Assembly: GCF_014698475.1 (NCBI RefSeq)
Contig: NZ_JACJTB010000031.1
Span: 18,525-82,524, forward strand
Direction of reading: 5' to 3'
From: Nostoc spongiaeforme FACHB-130
Lineage (GTDB): Bacteria > Cyanobacteriota > Cyanobacteriia > Cyanobacteriales > Nostocaceae
DNA: 64,000 nucleotides
This document shows positions 34,492 through 43,390 of this stretch, one piece after another (within the stretch, counting starts at the first letter, position 1; each line of letters opens with the position of its first letter). The notes beneath the pieces are model-generated. The model saw only the letters and a program-made list of their open reading frames with translations. It was not told the origin of the DNA and ran no database searches. The position numbers and the translations under genes were made by a program.

Positions 34492-34755
34492 ATGATCAAG
34501 CATTACATTCTCAACCTCAATCCAACTGCCAAGCACGAATGGGATCGCTGTATTTTACGTGACCCACTGACTGCAAAACGTCCAGACTTCTCCCGATTAA
34601 TTGCCGAAGCAGTTGGTGCTGATACAGGAAGTTATTTAATCAGCGTAAATATTGAAATACAGGTATTAGAACAAGCCGCAGTACCGCAAGCTGAACAACT
34701 TTCGCTGTCTTTTCCAGAGGTGGCTGTTCAATCGCCAATGAGAGAAGCAGCGTAG
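34492..34755 (+). CDS. Small hypothetical protein, candidate SOS gene with clamp-binding motif
   Basis: The 87-residue soluble protein is not recognised. The first 50 residues look folded (HYILNLNPTAKHEWDRCIL, RPDFSRLIAEAVGADTGSYL). The C-terminal 30 look flexible and contain QLSLSF at 69-74, which fits the QLxLx(F/L) hexapeptide used to bind the DNA polymerase III beta clamp. Upstream is a perfect LexA-box match over the -10. Together these suggest a DNA-damage-induced partner of the sliding clamp, but this is inference. It lies alone between the MscS gene and a convergent exoprotein gene. Confidence 0.75.
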   Translation: MIKHYILNLNPTAKHEWDRCILRDPLTAKRPDFSRLIAEAVGADTGSYLISVNIEIQVLEQAAVPQAEQLSLSFPEVAVQSPMREAA

Positions 34756-34806
34756 CGAATTATCAGCATACAGACGCTGCATTTCAACATCTGTATGCTG
34801 ATGACT

Positions 34807-37326
34807 TTAAAACACAAAATTCCTAGAGTCGTTCAAAGCGTTAGCAGATACATTGCGTAACCTTACTAACTCCAAAGCCACACGTTGACCAGCAGTACCA
34901 TCTAAGTCAATTAAAACTGAGGTGTCTGTTCCTGATGTTTGCAACTGTAAGTAACCGCCAGCAATGGCTGTGGCGAAGTTCAAGTTGCTCAAATCTAAAC
35001 TCCGCCAGAGTGCTTGTAAGACAATTTTATCTGTACCAACGGCAAAGTCTGTAATTGTATCGCCGCTATCAGCAAGGCTGGTATAAACAAAGCTATCTGC
35101 ACCCGCACCTCCTGTTAGCATATCTGCGCCTCTCAAGCCTGCTATCAAATCATTGGCAGCCGTACCTTGGAGATTGTCAGGATATGCTGTGCCATTAATT
35201 ACAGAGGCTTCATAAGCTCCAATATCTACTCGACCATTCAAAATACGTCTATAACCACTACCGCGTTGATCAAAAGGTATGCCTTCGGTAGTATTGCCAT
35301 CTCTGTCTAAGTCTGCAATGTCGGCTGGTATATCGGCGTTATTACCAGAGTTAATGGCGGGACTACCATAAACTAAGGCGTGGGTTTTGACTGGGCCGCC
35401 ATTGTCACGCAGGATAGTATCAATAACTTGGGAAATGCTGAATTGCAATTGTTCGCTGGGGTTAAAGCCAGTACTACCATCAAGGTTGCCAATCAGGTTA
35501 TAGCCGTTGCTGATAAAGTTACCGAAGACATCGGGGTTAACTGCACCAGGAATACCATCGTTATTGCCTGCTATGATGCTGTTTTTGATGGTGGCTGTAC
35601 CTGTGGCTGCGTTGTAGATGCCTGCACCGCTAGATACAGTATTTTCTTCATCATAGTAAGACTTGTTGAGGGCGATCGTGCTGTTGCTAACGGTTAAAGT
35701 ACCAGAGTTGTAAATTCCGCCACCTTCGGAGTATGACTGATTGCCACTAATGGTACTGTTAACTACAGTTAGAGTGCCAGAGTTGTTAATGGCACCGCCA
35801 ATACCTGCGATGTTGTTGTTAATGGTGGTGTTAATTACAGATGCAGTGCCGTAGTTGAGGATACCACCTCCTAACCCTGCTAAGTTATCACTGATAGTAG
35901 AACTAATGATGGTTATGGTGCCATAATTAACAATCGTGCCATTTGCGGCTCCATCTGGATTGGAATTACCAGTGATGGTACTTCTAATGACTGTCAGATT
36001 GCCAGATGCAGAGTTATAGATGCCGCTACTATAAATAGATCCTAACGCTAAATTGAAACCTCCTATGTTGCCACTGATGGTGCTGTTGGTCACTGTGACG
36101 TTGCCTCTAGTACTGAAACCTGCTCTGCCGTAGTCTGACGAATTACTACTGATGCTGCTATTATTTACTGTTGCTGTACCAGAAAGACTAAGACCAGCAC
36201 TACTAAAGTCGTAGTATGAATAGTTGCCATTGATGGTGGTTTTGTCTATTTTGCTAGTACCAGTAGCAATAAGTCCGCTAGAATTTCGTCCGCTATTGTA
36301 ATTAATCGAGCTATTAGTTACTGTCAGGATTCCTGAATGAATGACTCCACTCGACCAATATGATTGATTATTATCTATGTGGCTGTAGCTGATGATCAGT
36401 GTGCCTGAGCTATCAATGCCAGATGAAGCACCATTAACATCAATTGCTCTATTATTACTAACACTACTATTTTTAATCGTGAGGCTGCCATTACTTACAA
36501 TGCCGCTAAATGCGTTGTAGTATGGGTTGCTGGATTCATTGCCATTAACACTGCTAGAATTTAAAGTTACAGTGCCAGTGCTGTAGATACCAGTACCATC
36601 ACCTGTGCCTCTGTTATTGTTGATGGTGCTGTTTTTAGCTGTTAAAGTCCCAGTGTTATATATACCTGCACCGTTGCCTAAGTTATCAGGGAAATATGAG
36701 TCATTGTAGTACCCGGCAGAGTTGCCATTAATAGCACTGTTGTTAAGAGTGACGATACCAGCGTTATAAATGCCACCCCCATCACCTGCATAGAATGTAC
36801 CCTCAGCATTAACTTGACCTGCGTAGTTAGCTGTGACTGTACTGTTGTTAAGCCTTAAAACTCCAGAGTTGGAATTATAGATACCACCACCATTGTTGCC
36901 GGAACTGTCTTGACCACCAGAAAAGTTATTGCTAATGGTGACGTTTCTTAATGTCAGATTACCAGCATTGTAAACGCCGCCACCTCCTCTTGTATCTGTC
37001 GCATAGCCATTAGCAATTGTTAATCCTTCAATGTCAACAGTGATGCCGTTAGCAATTTCAAATACACGAGATATGTTGTTATCTTGAGCAAAATTGTAGT
37101 TACCGCTAACTGTCAGTAAGTTTGAACCTCTGCCATCAATACTTAAGTCATCGGTGATGAGCAAACTACTACCGCCAAGGCTGATAGTATCGGCGATGTT
37201 GTCGGTGAAGAGTCCGCCTGTAAATCTAATTAAGTCCTTACCGGCTGAGGCGTTGGCATTTAAGATTGCTTGCTGTAATGAACCAAGACCACTGCTTTTG
37301 GTGTTGGTGACGTTAAAGGTAGCCAT
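34807..37326 (-). CDS. Right-handed beta-helix exoprotein with RTX-like C-terminus
   Basis: The 839-residue protein has no Sec signal. Residues ~1-640 are a parallel beta helix of the choice-of-anchor Q type, with many SSISGN/STINGN and GGGIYN repeats. At ~700 the sequence becomes NDLIAGLRGADMLTGGAGADSFVY, a calcium-binding nonapeptide block, then the serralysin-type TITDFAVGTDKIVL. The end, RNFVF, is a hydrophobic tail of the type-I-secretion kind. It should be exported by an ABC/HlyD/TolC system, not encoded here, and act outside the cell. The repeated core gives many spurious overlapping frames. Confidence 0.9.
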   Translation of the reverse strand: MATFNVTNTKSSGLGSLQQAILNANASAGKDLIRFTGGLFTDNIADTISLGGSSLLITDDLSIDGRGSNLLTVSGNYNFAQDNNISRVFEIANGITVDIEGLTIANGYATDTRGGGGVYNAGNLTLRNVTISNNFSGGQDSSGNNGGGIYNSNSGVLRLNNSTVTANYAGQVNAEGTFYAGDGGGIYNAGIVTLNNSAINGNSAGYYNDSYFPDNLGNGAGIYNTGTLTAKNSTINNNRGTGDGTGIYSTGTVTLNSSSVNGNESSNPYYNAFSGIVSNGSLTIKNSSVSNNRAIDVNGASSGIDSSGTLIISYSHIDNNQSYWSSGVIHSGILTVTNSSINYNSGRNSSGLIATGTSKIDKTTINGNYSYYDFSSAGLSLSGTATVNNSSISSNSSDYGRAGFSTRGNVTVTNSTISGNIGGFNLALGSIYSSGIYNSASGNLTVIRSTITGNSNPDGAANGTIVNYGTITIISSTISDNLAGLGGGILNYGTASVINTTINNNIAGIGGAINNSGTLTVVNSTISGNQSYSEGGGIYNSGTLTVSNSTIALNKSYYDEENTVSSGAGIYNAATGTATIKNSIIAGNNDGIPGAVNPDVFGNFISNGYNLIGNLDGSTGFNPSEQLQFSISQVIDTILRDNGGPVKTHALVYGSPAINSGNNADIPADIADLDRDGNTTEGIPFDQRGSGYRRILNGRVDIGAYEASVINGTAYPDNLQGTAANDLIAGLRGADMLTGGAGADSFVYTSLADSGDTITDFAVGTDKIVLQALWRSLDLSNLNFATAIAGGYLQLQTSGTDTSVLIDLDGTAGQRVALELVRLRNVSANALNDSRNFVF

Positions 37327-38067
37327 TGTTTATCTCACTCCTATTGGTTTTGGTTGTGTCAGCAATATGAGCAAGCTTTTTGGCTGCTTACTTTCGCTAA
37401 ACACGCAAAATGACGGCGCTGTTAGGAACAGTGCTTTTTTGGGTATGGGAACAATTAATGACAATTTTGGAGAGACACCAGTTAGATGAGGCTGGTGTAG
37501 ACTGATTGCGTAAATTGGAGTAGGGAAAAGTAAATCAGGACTAGAAATTTAAAATCGCCTATTCATTTTGGTTTTTACTGAAAAAACCAAAATTTGCTTT
37601 TGCAATTAGTCTGGTTTGGGAGTTGATAAGCACTGGTTTTGAGAGTAATACCGAAAATTTACTTAACCCAATAAATTTAGGTGATGATTAAAATTTTACT
37701 AATACTCTGTTGAGATAATATTAAGTAAGATTACGTAATTGGTCTTTGGTCTATGCCGTCATTGAGGGATAAGAGGGGGACAAGGGAGATGGAATGCCTT
37801 GAGCGGAAATTTTAACTAATTTCTGTATAACTCTAGTCTGTAAAGACGGTTTTTTGTGGCAATTTAAGTACATTTTTACTATAATAGATATATCAAGTAC
37901 AGGTTATAGTCTTCTACGCCAAAAAGCATCTTTTTGATTTCAAGATGTGACTATTTTTTCACTACTCCACAAGAAGTTTGAAAGCAGAGAAATAGAAGTA
38001 TTTAGACATACTTCTGATATGTCTTTTGCTATGTGATGAATTGAGATTTTTAGAGGAAGATTATTTG
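37327..38067. other. Long intergenic region 37327-38067
   Basis: About 740 bases between divergent genes without a supported ORF. A 111-codon frame across 37154-37489 is the shadow of the beta-helix gene. The only structured signal seen is the promoter-like block at 37867-37892. Confidence 0.6.
37867..37892 (+). promoter_or_regulatory. Second copy of the 34437 promoter block, degenerate LexA box
   Basis: Twenty-five of 26 bases match 34437-34462. The change is G to T in the palindrome (AGTACATTTTTACT), which breaks the second half-site. TATAAT is at 37880-37885. The distance to the ATG at 38068 is ~180 bases. Confidence 0.55.
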
Positions 38068-38439
38068 ATGATGCAAATGAATCATTATCCATCTGCGATC
38101 GCTCAGGCTGCTCAACGTGTAAATGAACTAGACTCGCAGTTGATGGCTGTACAGCAGCAAATTAACCGCTTTGAAGGAAATGCAGATCGCGCGGCGGCTT
38201 TTGATGTGGATTTGAAAAATGATGCTCAACGCAAGGCGCGGCGGTTTGAAGTGCTACTGTTGAATCACGAATATCAAAAGGCGGTGGATACCCAAATTCA
38301 ACTGACTGTAGAAAAAGCTAATGCGATCGCGCATTTAGAATATCTGCGTAACCAGTTTAGTGTAGCGAAGTTAGAGGCAAGATTAGCGATCGCCCAACAA
38401 CTTACTGATTATGAATCACGAGAATTAGTCGGTTTGTAG
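38068..38439 (+). CDS. Small coiled-coil hypothetical protein
   Basis: From ATG 38068 the product has 123 residues; AGAGGAAG eight bases upstream supports this start (38071 is as good). The protein is all helical: AQAAQRVNELDSQLMAVQQQ is followed by a central charged stretch (KNDAQRKARRFEVLL) and a Gln/Leu-rich C-terminus ending LTDYESRELVGL. Function is unknown. Its last 75 residues are duplicated without any amino-acid change at 1570-1797. The upstream block at 37867 resembles the LexA-type promoter at 34437. Confidence 0.8.
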   Translation: MMQMNHYPSAIAQAAQRVNELDSQLMAVQQQINRFEGNADRAAAFDVDLKNDAQRKARRFEVLLLNHEYQKAVDTQIQLTVEKANAIAHLEYLRNQFSVAKLEARLAIAQQLTDYESRELVGL

Positions 38440-38765
38440 TTTATATGTGTACATATTTTACACCAAGCGACTGAAGTTGCGGTTCATCTTGCACATAGAC
38501 AAAACCCGCCTACGCGGGTTCTATTTTATTCCCTTAGCGATTACAGCTTGGTATTTCCGTAATAGTCATCTGCTATGGCTATCTATGTCTTTATTTATGG
38601 CAGCAAGAACAATAACTTTAGCACGGTACTTACCAAAAACATTCAGTAAATAGGAAATAATGTTGAGTCCGGCAGTTATGAAAAATTGAGTTGTCATTTG
38701 CTCATATTAGTTAAAATCGCTACGATATCATTAGTAATCATTGGAAAAATCCCAGTATCTTGCAA
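38440..38765. other. Intergenic region 38440-38765
   Basis: It contains a rearranged relative of the 53-base repeat (about 38460-38508), the terminator at 38503-38520 and unassigned DNA. A 68-codon frame at 38447 starts inside the repeat and is judged spurious. Confidence 0.5.
38503..38520 (+). terminator. Terminator-like hairpin AACCCGC/GCGGGTT
   Basis: A perfect seven-bp GC-rich stem with a four-base loop is followed by CTATTTTATT, 64 bases after the coiled-coil gene. Confidence 0.65.
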
Positions 38766-39047
38766 ATGACAAAACAAGAAACTCCACTTGTCGGTGAAGC
38801 GTTAATCAAAGAAGTCTGTCGGCGAATTCGCGTTGCACGTAGCTATTGGGATGCTCATAATAATGCTGCTTGTCGAGGTGAACGTGAACGAGCATTAGCT
38901 CTTTACAACAAACTAACTAAGGAAGAAAAAGAGCAGATTCCGCAAGTGTTACGTGTATGGCTACGTTATCGGAGTGAGAAATACTTTGGGGCGCATAGAA
39001 CGCCACCTAAATCGAAGCATAAAGCAAAATATAACAAGTCGGTTTGA
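38766..39047 (+). CDS. Small basic hypothetical protein
   Basis: The product has 93 residues from ATG 38766. It is rich in Arg and Lys: ALIKEVCRRIRVARSYWDAH, then GERERALALYNKLTKEEKEQIP, WLRYRSEKYFG, ending in the basic tail KSKHKAKYNKSV. The first part could form helices that bind nucleic acid, but no family is recognised. It lies between two other small unknown genes on the same strand. Confidence 0.7.
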   Translation: MTKQETPLVGEALIKEVCRRIRVARSYWDAHNNAACRGERERALALYNKLTKEEKEQIPQVLRVWLRYRSEKYFGAHRTPPKSKHKAKYNKSV

Positions 39048-39135
39048 TTTTTGAAATTATCTGTATAGGTAGGGAGTAGGAAAGAGGATTTTTGAATGTA
39101 CTGTTTTTTTCAGAAATTAAATATGAGTCCTATGT

Positions 39136-39489
39136 ATGAATAATTTATTGAAAATTAAATCAGTGCTACTCCTAGCTATTGTGACAACAAATTTAGGAAT
39201 AAATGCTCCTGTAAAGGCTAATACTCATCAAATTATCAATCAACAGTATCTAGAGCAAAAAAGAAAACAGGTAAAAAGACAATCGCCTTCTCAAGAATTA
39301 TGGGAAAGATTTAGACAGCGACAAGATGAGCTTAGACTGCAACAACAACATCGAGTCGAACAATTTCGCTTAGAGAATCAATTCAGATCACAAAAATTTG
39401 AACAATTAGCAATAGACAGACTCAGGCTACAACAAAGACAAGAAATAGACACACTGAGATTACAGCAAAAACTGAGAAATCCATATTGA
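39136..39489 (+). CDS. Exported Gln/Arg-rich hypothetical protein
   Basis: The 117-residue protein has a signal peptide (KIKSVLLLAIVTTNLGINAPVKA). The rest is a charged helix rich in Gln, Arg and Leu (ELWERFRQRQDELRLQQQ and RLRLQQRQEIDTLRLQQ), probably a coiled coil in the periplasm. It is not recognised. It converges with an SDR gene. Confidence 0.65.
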   Translation: MNNLLKIKSVLLLAIVTTNLGINAPVKANTHQIINQQYLEQKRKQVKRQSPSQELWERFRQRQDELRLQQQHRVEQFRLENQFRSQKFEQLAIDRLRLQQRQEIDTLRLQQKLRNPY

Positions 39490-39556
39490 ATAAATGAACA
39501 AAGACAAGGTAGAGTGATGTTTGTAAAGTTTACTGATTAACTTGGCAACAATCCAT

Positions 39557-40450
39557 CTAAATTCCAGGGCGGAGAATTTTCTCGGCGACTTGAGGAAACC
39601 AACGTTGGAGGAAAAACAGCAGTTTGGTTTTACCGATTCGCATTTCATAGCGATCGCACCTAAAATTATGCCAAAATTCATCCGCCAATGCTGTTGGTGA
39701 AATTTTCCCTTTACCCCTACCGTGAGTCATTGGTGTATCAACTAAAGGGGCAATAATTTCAAATACTTTAATTGATGTGGTTTCCAGTTGCCAGCGCAGG
39801 GCTTTAGTGGCAATATGTAATCCTGCTTTACTACCGCAATAAACAGGCGCAGTTTGTTTCGGGACTAATCCCAAGCCAGAAGATACATTCACAATCGCAG
39901 CGTTGGGCTTTGTTAACAGATGGGGTAACATCAGTTTAATCAATTGCAATGGTGCAATTAAATTGGTGCGTAATTCTTCCTCAATCAACTCAGGGGAAAT
40001 CTCTAGATTGACAAATTCATAGTTGTATTGAATCCCGGCATTGTTAACCAATATATTTACATTTGGATAGCGATTAACAAGCTGTTGTAAAGCATTTAAA
40101 TCTCGTAAATCAGCAACTTCAGTAATAATTTCTGGCAAGATTTTTTTGACTTCAGCTAATTTCTTGGCATCACGTCCTGTAATAATTACTGTATTGTGGG
40201 CTTGGATAAATTTTCTAGCCAATGCCAAGCCAATTCCTGATGAACCTCCAGTAATTAACACTGTATTGCCTTGAGTTGGCATTGAAGATTTTTGTACTGA
40301 TGGCTTAACAGCAACCGCAAAAGCGATCGCCAAAATCGGCATAATTGGATTTAGGACTGCGAAGCCTAAAAATGCCAGAAAGCCTGTGTAGAGGATAAAA
40401 GGATGTAGTTTTGTCTTCACTATTGCCCGGTTTGAGCGATCGCATTTCAT
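39557..40450 (-). CDS. SDR family oxidoreductase (DltE-like) with membrane N-terminus
   Basis: The 297-residue frame has an SDR domain from about residue 57 (MPTQGNTVLITGGSSGIGLAL). TGGSSGIG is the cofactor motif, NNAG is in the central sheet, and YCGSKAG is the active-site Tyr-Lys. The first 56 residues hold hydrophobic stretches (FILYTGFLAFLGFAVL) and may anchor it to a membrane. If they are not used, the ATG at 40282 gives a standard 241-residue SDR. The substrate is unknown. The Crp-like regulator gene lies upstream on the same strand. Confidence 0.88.
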   Translation of the reverse strand: MKCDRSNRAIVKTKLHPFILYTGFLAFLGFAVLNPIMPILAIAFAVAVKPSVQKSSMPTQGNTVLITGGSSGIGLALARKFIQAHNTVIITGRDAKKLAEVKKILPEIITEVADLRDLNALQQLVNRYPNVNILVNNAGIQYNYEFVNLEISPELIEEELRTNLIAPLQLIKLMLPHLLTKPNAAIVNVSSGLGLVPKQTAPVYCGSKAGLHIATKALRWQLETTSIKVFEIIAPLVDTPMTHGRGKGKISPTALADEFWHNFRCDRYEMRIGKTKLLFFLQRWFPQVAEKILRPGI

Positions 40451-40501
40451 AACATCTTGTTTAGATGTAATCTCAAATCATGGCGAAGTCATTAACCTAT
40501 G

Positions 40502-41092
40502 TTAATTCGGCTGAAGAATTTTCCGAATCCGACTGAGAGACACAGGCGAAATACCCAGATAAGAGGCAATGTGATATTGCTTAACTCTATGTTCTAACTT
40601 AGGATACTCTTGCAAAAACTTTTGGTATCTGGTTGTGGCATCATCTAAAAGTAATTCTGCTTCTCTCCTCTCTTTTTTAATAAATAATGCCTCAACCAAT
40701 TTATGATTCACCGCCTGCCAACATGGATGTGCTGCACATAGTTGAACATACTGACTATAATCCGCAATTAATAATAATGAATCTTCTAAAGCTTCAATAA
40801 AAAACTGAGCAGGTTGTTTTAAAATCAGCGCACTATAGGCAGTCACAAAATGATTTTCTGGACAAAATGATTTAGTAAATTCAGTCCCCGCCGCATTCAC
40901 ATAATAAAGACGAAATATCCCGGAAATCACAAATCCAATTTGACTGGGAACTTCCCCCGCACGCATGAAAAACTCTCCAGTTTTACAACTGACTGGTTGA
41001 AAGATTTGGGTTAATTTTGCCAGTTCATCCTCTGGAATCTCAACCAGGGTGCGTAAAACATGACTCAGTTGGAGATAAGCAGGTGAAAACAT
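40502..41092 (-). CDS. Crp/Fnr family transcriptional regulator
   Basis: From ATG 41092 the product has 196 residues. The N-terminal cyclic-nucleotide-binding fold has CKTGEFFMRAGEVPSQIGFV and GIFRLYYVNAAGTEFTKSF. The C-terminal HTH is IASYLGISPVSLSRIRKIL. The phosphate-binding cassette residues for cAMP are not conserved, so another signal is likely. The frame is open 37 codons further upstream without family likeness. It sits between two SDR genes on the same strand and may control them. Confidence 0.88.
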   Translation of the reverse strand: MFSPAYLQLSHVLRTLVEIPEDELAKLTQIFQPVSCKTGEFFMRAGEVPSQIGFVISGIFRLYYVNAAGTEFTKSFCPENHFVTAYSALILKQPAQFFIEALEDSLLLIADYSQYVQLCAAHPCWQAVNHKLVEALFIKKERREAELLLDDATTRYQKFLQEYPKLEHRVKQYHIASYLGISPVSLSRIRKILQPN

Positions 41093-41231
41093 ACTGATGA
41101 AAGGAAGTGGTGAGGTAATAACTCTACTATGCAACGCCTTACCACTTTCTTCATATTCTTGGGGATTAGGGTATAGGGATGTATGCAAAACCCCTACACC
41201 CAATCTTCACCAACAATGTTTGTGGCTGAAG

Positions 41232-42098
41232 TTAACCGTTAATAACTTCTCCGCCATTTACATGAATGACTTGACCAGATATATAAGAAGCATCATCAGA
41301 AGCTAAAAATACATAACTGGGTGCGACTTCTTCTGGTTGTCCGGCTCTTTGCATGGGTACTTGTTTACCAAAATTCTCGACTTTCTCTTCAGGAAAAGTT
41401 GAGGGAATTAATGGTGTCCAAATAGGGCCGGGTGCTACTGCATTTACCCGAATTCCTTTTTCTACCAAATTTTGAGATAACGAACGAGTAAAAGCAACGA
41501 TCGCACCTTTGGTAGAAGAGTAATCTAATAGTTGGGGACTGCCTTTATAAGCAGTCACAGAAGTAGTGTTGATAATAGCACTACCTTTTTTCAAATGTTT
41601 TAATGCTGCTTTCGTTAAGTAAAACATTGAAAAAATATTAGTGCGAAAAGTCCGTTCTAGTTGTTCTTTGGTAATATCTTCAATGCTTTTTTGAGGGTGT
41701 TGTTCAGCCGCATTATTTACTAGAATGTCTAGTTTACCAAACTCACCTAAAGTTTGTTGGATTGCGTTTTGGCAAACAGCTTCATCGGTAATATCACCAG
41801 CTATCGTTAGCGCCCGCCGTCCTTGTTCTTCTACCAAACTTTTGGTTTCTCTTGCATCTCCGTGTTCATTCAGATAAACAATCGCTACATCTGCACCTTC
41901 TTTAGCAAATGCGATCGCTACAGCCCGACCAATACCACTATCTCCACCTGTAATCAATGCAACTTTATTTTTTAATTTCCCGCTACCCCGATACTGTTCA
42001 TCTTCAGCTTTGGGTCTTGGCTGCATCTTAGATTCAGTACCTGGTGGTTGTTGCTGCTGTGGTGGTTGTAATGTTTCTTTTTGTGTTGATACGGTCAT
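41232..42098 (-). CDS. SDR family oxidoreductase (YghA-like)
   Basis: From ATG 42098, with AAGGAAA just upstream, the product has 288 residues. A Pro/Gln-rich leader (QPPQQQQPPGTESKMQPRP) precedes the SDR core: TGGDSGIGRAVAIAFAKEGA, NNAAEQHPQ, YSSTKGAIVAF and VNAVAPGPIWTPL. This long-leader NAD(P)-dependent type is often called general stress or glucose-dehydrogenase-like. It is divergent from the O-methyltransferase with a repeat-rich gap between. Confidence 0.9.
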   Translation of the reverse strand: MTVSTQKETLQPPQQQQPPGTESKMQPRPKAEDEQYRGSGKLKNKVALITGGDSGIGRAVAIAFAKEGADVAIVYLNEHGDARETKSLVEEQGRRALTIAGDITDEAVCQNAIQQTLGEFGKLDILVNNAAEQHPQKSIEDITKEQLERTFRTNIFSMFYLTKAALKHLKKGSAIINTTSVTAYKGSPQLLDYSSTKGAIVAFTRSLSQNLVEKGIRVNAVAPGPIWTPLIPSTFPEEKVENFGKQVPMQRAGQPEEVAPSYVFLASDDASYISGQVIHVNGGEVING

Positions 42099-42684
42099 CG
42101 CATTTTCCTTACTATTAATATTGTGCCAAAATTCGCCGATATAAAAGTCAGAACTAAAAGCCTTCTTAAAGAGGAATAAATAAACCTTGGATCGAAAACT
42201 CAAACCAAGGTTTATTGATAGATTTCGCTTTCACTTACATATAGTAAATGGCTGCATTTTTACCCCGGATATTAGCCAAATTTAATCTACTGACATTAAT
42301 TCTCCCCACACCCTAAACACGCTCTTAATCTGACCACGGAAAATAAAGTACACAACTCTACTTATCGATAAAGAATTAAAGTCTCTTTATCTATTTTTAA
42401 GGTATCTATTAAGTTATGAGTATTAATCACCCTCTAGATGGAAAGCGATTATTTGCTAACTCAATCTGAAGAGTGAAATATAAAAATATTGAGAACGAAC
42501 CGCAGAGACACAGAGAGAAGTTGCGTGCGCGGGTTCCCAAGGCACTCCGTTGCGGGGGTTCCCCCCGTTGAAGGAAGTGCCGTCGCGTTGAGCAAACTTC
42601 GGGAGAACACAGAGAGAATGAGAGATTATTTCCAGAGTGATTTAAAATTGCTATGTATTCTCAAGTACAACACCTTTTATCTTG
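42099..42684. repeat. Intergenic region with a nested repeat insertion
   Basis: No gene is supported. At 42497-42620 a GAACCGCAGAGACACAGAG-type repeat is split by an 89-base GC-rich insert (42518-42606) carrying a GGCACT/AGTGCC inverted pair. The 10-base ACACAGAGAG stands on both sides (42508-42517 and 42607-42616). Confidence 0.7.
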
Positions 42685-43347
42685 ATGACTACTAAAACAT
42701 TGGGTTTAGCAGAAAATTTATATGAATATTTGCTATTTGTTTCTGTGCGGGAACCAGAAGTATTAACGCAATTACGCCAAGAAACCGCCCAACATCCAAT
42801 GGGAAGAATGCAAATTGCACCAGAACAAGGGCAGTTGATGTCTTTGCTGGTAAAGTTAATGGGAGCGCAGAAAACTTTAGAAATTGGTGTGTTTACGGGC
42901 TATAGTACTTTGGTTGTGGCGTTAGCACTACCAAAAACAGGCAAAGTCGTAGCTTGTGATATTAGTGAAGAGTTTACTGCGATCGCTCGTCGTTATTGGC
43001 AACAAGCCGGAGTCGCCGAGAAAATAGACTTACATCTCGCCCCAGCAATGGAAATTTTGGATAGTTTGTTAGCCAGTGGTGAAGCCGAAACCTTTGATTT
43101 TGCCTTCATTGATGCTGACAAAAGTAACTATGATAATTATTATGAGCGATCGCTAAAATTAGTCCGTCCGGGTGGATTAATTGCCATTGATAATGTTTTA
43201 TGGTCGGGTAGAGTTGCAGAACCCGAAGTCCAAGACAATCGCACCAAAAAAATCCGCGCTTTCAATCAAAAACTCCACCAAGATTCCCGCATCACCCTCA
43301 GTTTAATTCCCATCGCCGACGGCTTGACCTTGGCACTGAAGAATTAA
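42685..43347 (+). CDS. O-methyltransferase (SAM-dependent, class I)
   Basis: From ATG 42685 the product has 220 residues, typical of the CCoAMT-like family. SAM-binding motif I is EIGVFTGYSTLVVALALP. The divalent-metal site is FAFIDADKSNYDNYYE with IAIDNVLWSGRV. The N-terminal PMGRMQIAPEQGQL is also typical. It methylates a catechol-like hydroxyl with Mg2+; in cyanobacteria relatives act on diverse phenolics. It precedes mnmE by 43 bases on the same strand and may be co-transcribed. Confidence 0.93.
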   Translation: MTTKTLGLAENLYEYLLFVSVREPEVLTQLRQETAQHPMGRMQIAPEQGQLMSLLVKLMGAQKTLEIGVFTGYSTLVVALALPKTGKVVACDISEEFTAIARRYWQQAGVAEKIDLHLAPAMEILDSLLASGEAETFDFAFIDADKSNYDNYYERSLKLVRPGGLIAIDNVLWSGRVAEPEVQDNRTKKIRAFNQKLHQDSRITLSLIPIADGLTLALKN

Positions 43348-43390
43348 CTCTCAAAAAGACCTTTGCGCTTCTGCGTGAGATAAATAAAAA

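Noticed and set aside
37154..37489. 111-codon + strand ORF at the start of the beta-helix gene
   Set aside because: It lies mostly antisense to the conserved beta-helix coding sequence, has no ribosome site and resembles no family.
38447..38653. 68-codon ORF after the coiled-coil gene
   Set aside because: It runs through a dispersed repeat and a terminator hairpin, and its composition is not protein-like.
42251..42319. 22-codon hydrophobic ORF starting MAAFLPRILAKF
   Set aside because: It was considered as a tiny photosystem or cytochrome subunit, but it matches none of those I know and has no ribosome site.
42489..42695. 68-codon ORF upstream of the O-methyltransferase
   Set aside because: Its sequence comes from GC-rich nested repeats and it overlaps the start of the real gene.
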